The notes below the pieces were generated by a model. The model was not told the origin of the DNA, did no database searches, and saw nothing but the letters and a program-made list of their open reading frames with translations. DNA of 39,842 nucleotides, taken from the IMG/VR virus record IMGVR_UViG_3300045051_000490, positions 1 to 39,842 of that record; one strand, written 5' to 3'. Below, in pieces: positions 13,108-19,572 of this stretch. Source of the stretch: a virus. A program made the translations under genes and the position numbers. Positions within the stretch are counted from its first letter, which is position 1. The number at the start of each line of letters is the position of its first letter.

Positions 13108-13286
13108 CCCCCGCCCAACGCGCCGCCATCGACCAGGCCGTCGCCATCCTGCGCGCGGCGGGCATCAAGGCCGAATGGATGCCGATACACGGATCAACCG
13201 GAACTATGATTTATTTGCCGAATACCAACGGAGCCAACAATGGAGCAGCAAGCAGTATACACAACCACGGTAACAATCAAGGCTAA
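13104..13286 (+). CDS. Hypothetical protein, 60 aa
   Basis: Begins at the ATGA overlap with the PP-loop gene. The first half is helical and Ala-rich (AAIDQAVAILRAAGIKAEW); the tail is rich in Asn, Gly and His. It overlaps the next gene by 47 bases, which is unusually long for this genome, so its C-terminal tail may be under little constraint. Confidence 0.5.
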   Translation: MTPAQRAAIDQAVAILRAAGIKAEWMPIHGSTGTMIYLPNTNGANNGAASSIHNHGNNQG

Positions 13287-13551
13287 ACCGTATTTTTGCC
13301 GCTGCCGAGAGATCGGGGTAGTGACCAACGAAAGCGGCCAGCGCGTTTTGCGCATCGAAGCGGCAGACCTTGAAATAAAGATGATCGGCAACGGCGGGAT
13401 CACCTGCCATCGCTGCGGCGCTGAATTGACCTGGCAGTACCGCCGCCAGCCGCGCAACGTGCCTCCATTCGTAGAGCGCATGGAGACGCGGCGCGGTGGG
13501 ATTGATGCCTGCCTGGGGGCGCTGGAAGATGAGATTAAGGAGGAGAGATGA
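13240..13551 (+). CDS. Zinc-ribbon-like protein, 103 aa
   Basis: CGGAG lies seven bases before the ATG at 13240. Cys pairs CRC (about 20-22) and CHRCG (about 57-61) suggest a zinc ribbon embedded in beta strands. The C-terminus is charged and helical. It belongs to the run of small zinc proteins 13240-14533. Function unknown. Confidence 0.65.
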   Translation: MEQQAVYTTTVTIKAKPYFCRCREIGVVTNESGQRVLRIEAADLEIKMIGNGGITCHRCGAELTWQYRRQPRNVPPFVERMETRRGGIDACLGALEDEIKEER

Positions 13552-13727
13552 ACAAAAGCGAAATTCAGGAAATCAAGCGGATACAAAAGAAGTTCCATAA
13601 AGAAACCGGCAGTCGCAATCAATGGCGGCTCGCATGGGTAATTTTAGATAAACACCCTATGCTGGCTGTTTCCATCATTGTTGATAGGCTGCGGGAAATC
13701 GCGAGAGAAGGGAAGGAGGAGAGATGA
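13548..13727 (+). CDS. Hypothetical basic protein, 59 aa
   Basis: Translation from the ATG at 13548, preceded by AAGGAGGAGAG and overlapping the preceding stop. The N-terminus is a charged helix (EIQEIKRIQKKFHKET), followed by NQWRLAWVILDKHPMLA and a final helix. The next gene uses the same AAGGAGGAGAGATGA arrangement, so the two junctions look duplicated. No family is recognised. Confidence 0.6.
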   Translation: MNKSEIQEIKRIQKKFHKETGSRNQWRLAWVILDKHPMLAVSIIVDRLREIAREGKEER

Positions 13728-13951
13728 GTGAAATCCGAAACGCTATTGATGCTCTAAAATCTTTGCTTGGACACCAGACATTTATAGCTATGAGCAGGAG
13801 GACGGAAGAATTAGACAAGCAAAGTAAATGTTCACATCCTAGAGACTCCGTGAAAGAATTGGATGAGGAAGAATTTAGCCCGTACGGAGATTACGTTTTT
13901 GTGAAATGCTTAGTATGCGGAAAGACTTGGTGGGCGGAAATCCCCCAATAA
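13724..13951 (+). CDS. Small zinc-binding protein, 75 aa
   Basis: A helical N-terminus is followed by a zinc-ribbon pattern: CSHP (about 36-39) and CLVCGKTWW (about 62-70), close to the C-H/C-C ribbons of small phage regulators. AAGGAGGAGAG precedes the ATG. It lies shortly before the early-late junction, so a transcriptional role is possible but not shown. Confidence 0.65.
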   Translation: MSEIRNAIDALKSLLGHQTFIAMSRRTEELDKQSKCSHPRDSVKELDEEEFSPYGDYVFVKCLVCGKTWWAEIPQ

Positions 13952-13976
13952 TTTAATTAAAACAAGAGGACAGACA

Positions 13977-14321
13977 ATGAATAAACAGGATGAATACACT
14001 AAGATTTACGCAACTCTTTATAGTGCGGCCTATCGCGCGGGATACCACGAACATAAAGCCAACCTTGACCCGCGCTCGGTAGACAAGTCGGAACGTTACG
14101 ACGGCCTGGCTAACCGCTGCCTGATTGCTGCCCAGGACACGAACGCCGCCTTGCTCGCGGAAATCGAGCGTTTGCAAGAACGCATGACCAAGATGGAAAT
14201 ACTACTTGAGGCGCATGACCCGGAATGGGAAACCGCCCCCATCTTCACGGGTAGGCCAACGAGAACCGATAAAGAATTAGAGGAGATTTTCAAGGATTAC
14301 TATACAGGGAGACTATCATGA
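13977..14321 (+). CDS. Hypothetical coiled-coil protein, 114 aa
   Basis: GAGGACAGACA lies directly before the ATG at 13977. The middle contains NAALLAEIERLQERMTKMEILLEA, a coiled coil resembling that in 10720-11001. The C-terminal part is charged. No family is known. As one of the last genes before the late promoter it is a positional candidate for a late regulator. Confidence 0.65.
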   Translation: MNKQDEYTKIYATLYSAAYRAGYHEHKANLDPRSVDKSERYDGLANRCLIAAQDTNAALLAEIERLQERMTKMEILLEAHDPEWETAPIFTGRPTRTDKELEEIFKDYYTGRLS

Positions 14322-14533
14322 GCGAAATAAAGTATTGTTCGAAGTGTGGCGCTGAACTGGAAATAATCGTATCCGGTAAAGTTCACTATGACAACCAGAC
14401 AGGCGAGCAAATCGCACGCGTAAAGATGCACTGTCCGAATAGGCGCTGGTTTCTTGATGGTCACGACTCATGGGACGGCGATGTGGGCATTAAAACGGGC
14501 TTCAAGTTAGACGTGAAGTATTACGACTTTTAG
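14318..14533 (+). CDS. Zinc-ribbon protein, 71 aa
   Basis: Starts at the ATGA overlap. CSKCGAELEI (7-16) and a later MHCPNRRWF form a three-Cys ribbon-like core, with an aromatic and acidic end. Last early gene before the late promoter and terminator. Zinc fingers occur in some late antiterminators, but the protein is far shorter than lambda Q, so the function is open. Confidence 0.65.
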   Translation: MSEIKYCSKCGAELEIIVSGKVHYDNQTGEQIARVKMHCPNRRWFLDGHDSWDGDVGIKTGFKLDVKYYDF

Positions 14534-14543
14534 CCGTAATTCG

Positions 14544-14552
14544 TGGTAAAAT
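14544..14552 (+). promoter_or_regulatory. Extended -10 candidate late promoter
   Basis: TGGTAAAAT is an extended -10 element (TG, one base, then TAAAAT at 14547-14552) without a good -35 box. Transcription from it would start near 14559. It would cross a hairpin (14590-14595 with 14603-14608) and meet the strong terminator at 14630, the layout of a Q-regulated late promoter. Confidence 0.4.
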
Positions 14553-14629
14553 AGAACAAGTAATCTACAATAGGAATATGTAAGTTGCAGCCCGTCCGAT
14601 TTACGGGCGGGATAATTCGGGAAGATTTG

Positions 14630-14664
14630 CGCCGATACTCTATAACGGAGTATCGGCGTTTTTT
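14630..14664 (+). terminator. Strong terminator between early and late genes
   Basis: A perfect 11-bp stem (CGCCGATACTC with GAGTATCGGCG, 7-nt loop) is followed by six T. It ends the rightward early transcript ahead of the lysis genes. Confidence 0.93.
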
Positions 14665-14745
14665 GCTTAACAACAATAAATGGCGCACCTGAAACAAATC
14701 GTTGTGAGGTGTGGGATTGGGGCGGGATTAGATAAGGAGCAGACA

Positions 14746-15012
14746 ATGAGTATTTGGGAAAGTCGCAAATTTCGGGCGCTGGTCGTAGATACCGTATTCT
14801 CGACCGCTATATTTTTCGTCACTCACTACCTGGCACCAGACCTGCAAACCCCGGTGCTATTCCTGATCGGGTCATGGCAGCCGGTTGCAATCGCCTTGAT
14901 TGTGGGTTGGGCCTACGAGGACGGCAAAGAGAAGGGCGCCACGGTCTACCATTCTTCGGCGCTCATTCCACCTGAAGAAATCCCGTCGCCTGACCCGCAG
15001 CCGCAAGGATAA
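14746..15012 (+). CDS. Holin-like membrane protein, 88 aa
   Basis: The ATG at 14746 follows AAGGAGCAGACA. Two membrane segments (about 11-28 and 35-55) with a short loop and a charged, Pro-rich C-terminal tail form a class II holin topology. It is the first late gene and opens a cassette that ends with the endolysin. Holin identity is inferred from topology and position. Confidence 0.7.
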   Translation: MSIWESRKFRALVVDTVFSTAIFFVTHYLAPDLQTPVLFLIGSWQPVAIALIVGWAYEDGKEKGATVYHSSALIPPEEIPSPDPQPQG

Positions 15013-15018
15013 GCCCGC

Positions 15019-15345
15019 ATGATCGACTGGGGCGCACTCATCACAGCGATCATTATTGCCATTGCCGCGGGCCTGGTAGGCGGCGGCGGTGTAGCCGCCT
15101 ATTTGCGCGTGCGGTCACAGAATAAAGTAGATGGCGCAGACGCAGACAAAGCCGCCGCCGAAAGCTGGGTGATGCTCATCACGCAACTACAAAACCGCGT
15201 CACCGCTTTAGAAACGGTAGTAAAAACCAAAGACAGCCGCATTGATGACCTGGAAGCGGAAGTGGCAGAACTGCGCGAGTACATGCAGCAAAACGGGCTG
15301 AACCCGCCGCCGCGCAAGAACCGCAAGAGCGATAAGGGCCAATGA
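15019..15345 (+). CDS. Single-pass membrane coiled-coil lysis protein, 108 aa
   Basis: One N-terminal membrane helix (about 5-28, ending GGGGVAAYL) is followed by a long coiled coil (about 45-92, RVTALETVVKTKDSRIDDLEAEVAELREYM) and a basic tail. This resembles accessory holins or inner-membrane spanins of phage lysis cassettes. It is placed between the holin-like gene and the endolysin block. AAGGA precedes the ATG. Confidence 0.65.
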   Translation: MIDWGALITAIIIAIAAGLVGGGGVAAYLRVRSQNKVDGADADKAAAESWVMLITQLQNRVTALETVVKTKDSRIDDLEAEVAELREYMQQNGLNPPPRKNRKSDKGQ

Positions 15346-16169
15346 CCGAAATTGTTGCCATAGCCGGCGACATGCACATTAACTCGACGGTCGGACTGTC
15401 TGTACCGACCATGAACCTGGACGACGGCGGCACTTATAGCGCCAGCCGCGGGCAGCGTTGGCTGTGGGATTGCTGGCTTGACTTTTGGGATAGCGTTGAC
15501 AGCCTGGCCCGCGAGAACATTGCCGACGTGACGACCATCCTGAACGGCGACATCGTTGAGGGCGACAGCAAGCACCGCTCGACGCAGGTCGTCACCCGCA
15601 ACCCTGCCACCATCCAGCGCCTTGCAGCCGAAACCATCCAGCCGGCGGCGAACCTTTCCAAGAGAATGTTCTTCATCCGGGGCACCGGGGCGCATACCGG
15701 CAAGTCGGCGCACATGGAAGAAGAATTAGCCGCCGACACGGTGAACGCCGTCAAGAATGAAGACGGTAACACCTATTCCTGGTGGAGGCTCCTGGCTGAG
15801 TTTAGCGGCGTGCTGTTCGACGTGACGCATCACGGCCCGATGGGGCGGCAGGCGTGGACAGGCCCAAACCCCCTGAACGCCCTGGCTGTAACCCTGATGA
15901 TGACTTACGCCGGGATGCGCCTGCCTGACATTGCCGCCCGGTCGCACAACCACCGCGACGGCGACACATACGACAACTACCCGGTTAGAGTCGTGGCGCT
16001 CCCGTCCTGGCAGCTTGCGACCGAGTACGTCCACCGCATCGGGGCGCAGCCGGCAGACATCGGCGGGATCATCAATATTTGCGACCGCGGAAAGTATCAA
16101 ATCATCAAGAAAAAGTATAAGCCTGCACCTGCAAAGATATGGACGATTTCAGCGAAACCGACCTACTAG
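15342..16169 (+). CDS. Calcineurin-like metallophosphoesterase
   Basis: The metal-binding motifs of the superfamily are visible: GDMH (9-12), NGDIVEGD (68-75), a modified third motif GTGAHTG (114-120) where GNHE is usual, HH at 163-164 and SHNH at 201-204. The length of 275 aa fits. Members hydrolyse phosphodiesters or phosphomonoesters; the phage substrate is unknown. Its place inside the lysis cassette, overlapping the genes on both sides, is unusual for a housekeeping nuclease and suggests late expression. Confidence 0.85.
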   Translation: MTEIVAIAGDMHINSTVGLSVPTMNLDDGGTYSASRGQRWLWDCWLDFWDSVDSLARENIADVTTILNGDIVEGDSKHRSTQVVTRNPATIQRLAAETIQPAANLSKRMFFIRGTGAHTGKSAHMEEELAADTVNAVKNEDGNTYSWWRLLAEFSGVLFDVTHHGPMGRQAWTGPNPLNALAVTLMMTYAGMRLPDIAARSHNHRDGDTYDNYPVRVVALPSWQLATEYVHRIGAQPADIGGIINICDRGKYQIIKKKYKPAPAKIWTISAKPTY

Positions 16170-16363
16170 CCGAACTTGACGGCTACTTCTGCCAGGAAAC
16201 CCGGCAGGAGGGCGACATTGACGCCCGCATGATTAGCGAAAGGTTTGGGTTATCCATCAACGCCGCGCGCTGCCACATGCGCAGGATTGCGATGGACGGC
16301 AAATATAAGATTGTCACCGTCAAGGAAGAAAACTATTTCATTAAGGTGCTGAGGAAGGTATGA
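16139..16363 (+). CDS. Winged-helix protein, 74 aa
   Basis: Overlaps the phosphoesterase gene by 31 bases. Residues about 24-60 (DARMISERFGLSINAARCHMRRIAMDG) are a clear helix-turn-helix followed by a beta wing (YKIVTVKEENYFIKVL). It is a compact DNA-binding protein in the late operon. A regulator of late genes or a packaging accessory protein are both possible. Confidence 0.7.
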   Translation: MDDFSETDLLAELDGYFCQETRQEGDIDARMISERFGLSINAARCHMRRIAMDGKYKIVTVKEENYFIKVLRKV

Positions 16364-17028
16364 ACCTATCCGAAATCAAAGCCGCAATAAAGCCAACCTG
16401 GGAAGTCAACGGCATCGACGTAAGCGCGGGCGTTGGCCTGATCGACTGGACGAAAATCAAGACTGATTTCGTCTTTATGCGCGCCACCTGGGGAATTTCC
16501 GTCGACGGGCGCTTCACCCGCAATTGGGCGGAAGCCAAAAAGCAGGGCATCCCGCGCGGGGCGTACCACTTCCTGAAACCGGACAAGAACTGGAAGGCGC
16601 AGCTCGAACTATTCGCATCCATCACCAAAGGCGCAGAACTGCCGCCCGTCTTAGACGTCGAAGAAAGCGGGCTGCTGTCTAAAAACCAGCTCAACAACGT
16701 CATTCCCAAGTGCCTGAACCTGATGGAAGAACTGACCGGCAAGCGCCCGATTATCTACACATCGGCGGGCTTCTGGAATCGCTACATGCCATCGACTGAC
16801 TTGGGCAACCTGCCGCGCGGCAACAATCCCGGCTATATGCTGTGGGTCGCAAACTACTGGCCGGCCTGGTATCCGCGCCCAACCCTACCGAAGGATTGGG
16901 CGAAAGCGGGCTACACCTTTTGGCAATGGTCGAAGTCGGGCAGGCTGGCAGGCGCGCCGGGATGCGTGGACTTGAACCGCTACAACGGGACGCGGGCGCA
17001 GTTCGAGAAGATGGTCAAAAATGATTAG
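16360..17028 (+). CDS. Endolysin, GH25 lysozyme
   Basis: N-acetylmuramidase that cuts peptidoglycan during lysis. The family signatures are NGIDVSAGVGLIDW (Asp20), FVFMRATWG, AYHFLKPD, and the catalytic pair in LDVEES (Asp99 and Glu101). PIIYTSAGFWNRY and the closing WQWSKSGRLAGAPGCVDLNRYNG follow. At 222 aa it is essentially the catalytic domain alone, without a cell-wall-binding module or signal peptide, so it needs a holin for export. Confidence 0.95.
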   Translation: MNLSEIKAAIKPTWEVNGIDVSAGVGLIDWTKIKTDFVFMRATWGISVDGRFTRNWAEAKKQGIPRGAYHFLKPDKNWKAQLELFASITKGAELPPVLDVEESGLLSKNQLNNVIPKCLNLMEELTGKRPIIYTSAGFWNRYMPSTDLGNLPRGNNPGYMLWVANYWPAWYPRPTLPKDWAKAGYTFWQWSKSGRLAGAPGCVDLNRYNGTRAQFEKMVKND

Positions 17029-17161
17029 AACTCTCCTTTTGTGGCTTTGTATTTGGGCAGGCTCGCGGCTATTCGATACCGTGGAAGTCGGAACGGATGA
17101 CACCGACGAATACGTATTGTCGGTCAAGTTTAGCAACCGAGACGACGAAGATGATACTTAG
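17021..17161 (+). CDS. Small membrane-anchored acidic protein, 46 aa
   Basis: Translation from an ATG overlapping the endolysin stop gives an N-terminal hydrophobic segment (about 3-14, with a Cys at 10) and an acidic tail (VGTDDTDEYVLSVKFSNRDDEDD). It might be a signal-anchored lysis accessory. It is too small for a family call. Confidence 0.5.
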   Translation: MIRTLLLWLCIWAGSRLFDTVEVGTDDTDEYVLSVKFSNRDDEDDT

Positions 17162-17279
17162 AACACTTGTGCGATGGGGCAGGGGAGCCGCGTGGAAGGG
17201 CTGGTACTGCCTGAGTTGCTACAAATTCAACCCGGCTTGGCGGGATTGCTGCGTGCATTGCGGGAGGCCGCGGGGATGA
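17151..17279 (+). CDS. Zinc-finger miniprotein, 42 aa
   Basis: Translation gives WYCLSCYKFNPAWRDCCVHCGRPRG at the C-terminus: a CxxC...CxxC ribbon with conserved Trp and Asn, resembling RanBP2-type zinc fingers. It overlaps the preceding gene by 11 bases. The start lacks a clear ribosome site and relies on coupling. Confidence 0.5.
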   Translation: MILRTLVRWGRGAAWKGWYCLSCYKFNPAWRDCCVHCGRPRG

Positions 17280-17359
17280 AAGGGCTACACGGGATGGACG
17301 AGTGTAGTAAGGTCATCGTGTGCCACAAAATGACTGTAAATGGGATGCGAGTACAGTAA
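17276..17359 (+). CDS. Possible miniprotein, 27 aa
   Basis: An ATGA overlap with the zinc-finger miniprotein opens a 27-codon frame with a Cys pair (ECSKVIVC). Length and lack of family make this uncertain; translational coupling is the only support. Confidence 0.3.
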   Translation: MKGLHGMDECSKVIVCHKMTVNGMRVQ

Positions 17360-17410
17360 ATTGATGCTTCCGATAATCGCACTTATCAGAAACAATAATT
17401 TTACCAGCCT

Positions 17411-17500
17411 ATGAAGCTCTCCCCTATCCGCTGGATACGCAGGCGATTTGCAAGACGAGTGACGAAACGTGAGCGACGCAAGCAGAAGCGTAATAGATGA
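17411..17500 (+). CDS. Possible Arg/Lys-rich miniprotein, 29 aa
   Basis: The frame from the ATG at 17411 encodes a highly basic peptide (13 of 29 residues are Arg or Lys) resembling an arginine-rich RNA- or DNA-binding peptide. There is no good ribosome site, and it overlaps the next gene by 32 bases. The 51 bases before it (17360-17410) hold nothing I can name. Confidence 0.3.
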   Translation: MKLSPIRWIRRRFARRVTKRERRKQKRNR

Positions 17501-17690
17501 GCTGGCTGGCCCTACCCTGGAAATCCGCTACACGGAAATCCTGTACGGGCGCGGCGCTGACTTGTGGGCGATATTGCTGCTGGCGAAACCGGATTGCGAG
17601 ACGAGAGTAAAGATCGACTGGAACGGGATCAACGCGCGGGCGTGGGATATGTCGTTCGTACCGTGGGATAGAGAATGTCAGACAAGATAA
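17469..17690 (+). CDS. Hypothetical protein, 73 aa
   Basis: Uses a GTG start at 17469; no in-frame ATG gives a sensible length. The sequence is beta-rich with aromatic residues (LEIRYTEILYGRGADLWAILLLAKPD, then WNGINARAWDMSF). It leads into the terminase region with a 16-base overlap to the next gene. Not recognised. Confidence 0.55.
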   Translation: MSDASRSVIDELAGPTLEIRYTEILYGRGADLWAILLLAKPDCETRVKIDWNGINARAWDMSFVPWDRECQTR

Positions 17691-17950
17691 CCTTCGTTGC
17701 TGAAGTGGTGCGGGTCAAGACGATGGCAGACGGCGGCCTACGCTTCGAACTAGGTGTAGGCGAGAATTACATCATGCAGGCGGCGCAATTGATGGAGTGT
17801 AAGCGGGTAGGCGTTGTACTTCAAGTGACAGCAGAACCGCAATCTTGGACGGAGTTGGACGATGAGACTAAAAAAGGCGCAGAAGGAAGCGGTTCTCAAG
17901 TGGATCGCAGAAGGTCTGCAAACAGACGAGATAAACGGGCTGGCGAATAG
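17675..17950 (+). CDS. Hypothetical beta-rich protein, 91 aa
   Basis: Residues 1-62 look like a conserved small fold (VRVKTMADGGLRFELGVGE, then MQAAQLMECKRVGVVLQVT), a style seen next to small terminase genes. The last 29 residues are read over the terminase start region in another frame and are low-complexity (Arg/Gly/Ser), giving an 89-base overlap. The folded part probably ends near residue 63. Confidence 0.6.
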   Translation: MSDKITFVAEVVRVKTMADGGLRFELGVGENYIMQAAQLMECKRVGVVLQVTAEPQSWTELDDETKKGAEGSGSQVDRRRSANRRDKRAGE

Positions 17951-18386
17951 TTTTGACCCGCCGTTTAGCGTTTTACGGTCGCAAGTTGATTATTACCGCA
18001 AGACGCGCTGGATTGACCTTGAAGCCATCTCCAAGATTAGCGAAAAGACTGCGCTCGTTGAAGGGTACGCGCTAAAGGAACACCGGGTATATAAATTGTC
18101 TCTCCTGGCCGCCCTGATGGAAAAAGATTTATTTGGCGGCTTCCTATGGACAGATCAAGTCAAGGGAGTTGGTTCTGGTGAGATTGCCGAGATTGTAGAT
18201 TACGAGGAGTTCAACGGCGCTGAAGTGGTGCAGTACCGGGGCGTGTTGGACGACATTGCCAAGGAGACAGGCGGCAGGGTGCAAAAGGTCGACAACAACA
18301 ACAGCGGCGAAATGAAGGTCATTATTGAGTATGCAGACGGTCAAGTTGGTTTTGCCCCGCCTCCATCCGGCACAAGCCCAGGTTAA
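17862..18386 (+). CDS. terS: Putative small terminase subunit
   Basis: Immediately precedes and overlaps the large terminase gene. The N-terminal region (KKAQKEAVLKWIAEGLQTDEINGLAN, about 2-30) reads as an HTH; a central helical part (about 60-90) would support oligomerisation and a polar C-terminal tail would contact TerL. Size (174 aa) and place fit a TerS, which recognises the packaging site. Sequence similarity of TerS proteins is always low, so the call rests mainly on context and the HTH. GGAG lies before the ATG. Confidence 0.75.
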   Translation: MRLKKAQKEAVLKWIAEGLQTDEINGLANSFDPPFSVLRSQVDYYRKTRWIDLEAISKISEKTALVEGYALKEHRVYKLSLLAALMEKDLFGGFLWTDQVKGVGSGEIAEIVDYEEFNGAEVVQYRGVLDDIAKETGGRVQKVDNNNSGEMKVIIEYADGQVGFAPPPSGTSPG

Positions 18387-19569
18387 GCATGAGCGCAAGC
18401 GGTTCAATGTGCTTAATTGTGGGCGGCGTTTCGGCAAGACGACACTTGGGATTGACCTGGAACTAGAACCAATGCTTGAAGGTTATCCGGTCGGGTGGTT
18501 CTCTCCTACTTACAAGATGTTGGCCGACGTATGGCGCAACGTCAAATATATTTATGCGCCGATTGTCAAGAATAAGCTAGAGCAGGAACACAGGCTCGAA
18601 TTGGTAAATGGCGGCGTGCTGGATATGTGGAGCCTGGAAGACCCGGACGGGGCGCGCGGTCGCAAGTATAAGCGGGTCGTGATTGATGAGGCGGCGAAAG
18701 TCAAGAAGCTCGAAGAAGCCTGGAATGAAGTTATCCGGGCTACTTTGGCGGACTACGAGGGCGATGCTTATTTCAAGTCTACCCCTAAGGGATTGAACTA
18801 CTTCTATTCCTTGTGGAATATGGCAGACAATGACCCACTAAATTGGGCGCGCTGGCGCTTTCCTACCTCGGCTAATCCGTTTATCAGGCCAAGCGAAATA
18901 GAATCGATGCGCCTGGAACTACCTGAGCGCGTTTACAGACAAGAGATAGAGGCCGAGTTCCTAGCCGATGGAACTTACTTCCAGAACATTGACAAAGCCG
19001 CAATTATCGAGCGACAGGACGAACCCGAGCAGCACGCCGGGCATTATTTAGTGATGGGCATTGACTTCGCTCTCTCGAACGATTACACCGTGCTTACGGT
19101 CGGCTGCCGGGATTGCAACCGCGTCGTGGATTGGCAGCGCTTCAACCAGATTGATTTTACGTATCAACGGGAGCGCATCGTAGATATGGCGGAACACTGG
19201 AACGTGGGCGGCATCCTACCTGAGCGCAACAGCATCGGCGAGCCGAATATTGAGATCCTGATCCAGCGTGAATTGCCCATCCTGCCGGGACCGGACGGCA
19301 AGCTAGGTTTCAATACCACAGCCACAACCAAGCCGGCACTCATTCAGGGATTGGCGACGGCGCTGGAACATGACGGCTTTTTAGTACCGCGCGATTATTC
19401 GGACGAATTACGCAGTTACGAAGTTGAGACCATGGCAAGCGGGCATCCAAAGTTTTCAGCGCCCACAGGCCAGCACGATGACCGGGTGATAAGTTTGGCG
19501 CTGACCTGGCGGGCGCTTACCCAGGCAGCAACTATTGATGTAATAGATGATCCTTTTGCGGGATGGTGA
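18331..19569 (+). CDS. terL: Large terminase subunit
   Basis: Packaging motor and headful or cos nuclease. The ATPase domain carries Walker A GRRFGKTT (31-38), the SPTYKM element, Walker B RVVIDE (115-120) and the STPKGLNYFYSL coupling motif. The nuclease domain follows with GIDFALSNDYT (around 243-253), a central ERNSIGEP and a late HDDRVISLAL. I prefer the ATG at 18331 over the TTG two codons upstream. It overlaps terS by 56 bases. At 412 aa it is a compact TerL. Confidence 0.96.
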   Translation: MQTVKLVLPRLHPAQAQVKHERKRFNVLNCGRRFGKTTLGIDLELEPMLEGYPVGWFSPTYKMLADVWRNVKYIYAPIVKNKLEQEHRLELVNGGVLDMWSLEDPDGARGRKYKRVVIDEAAKVKKLEEAWNEVIRATLADYEGDAYFKSTPKGLNYFYSLWNMADNDPLNWARWRFPTSANPFIRPSEIESMRLELPERVYRQEIEAEFLADGTYFQNIDKAAIIERQDEPEQHAGHYLVMGIDFALSNDYTVLTVGCRDCNRVVDWQRFNQIDFTYQRERIVDMAEHWNVGGILPERNSIGEPNIEILIQRELPILPGPDGKLGFNTTATTKPALIQGLATALEHDGFLVPRDYSDELRSYEVETMASGHPKFSAPTGQHDDRVISLALTWRALTQAATIDVIDDPFAGW

Positions 19570-19572
19570 CAC

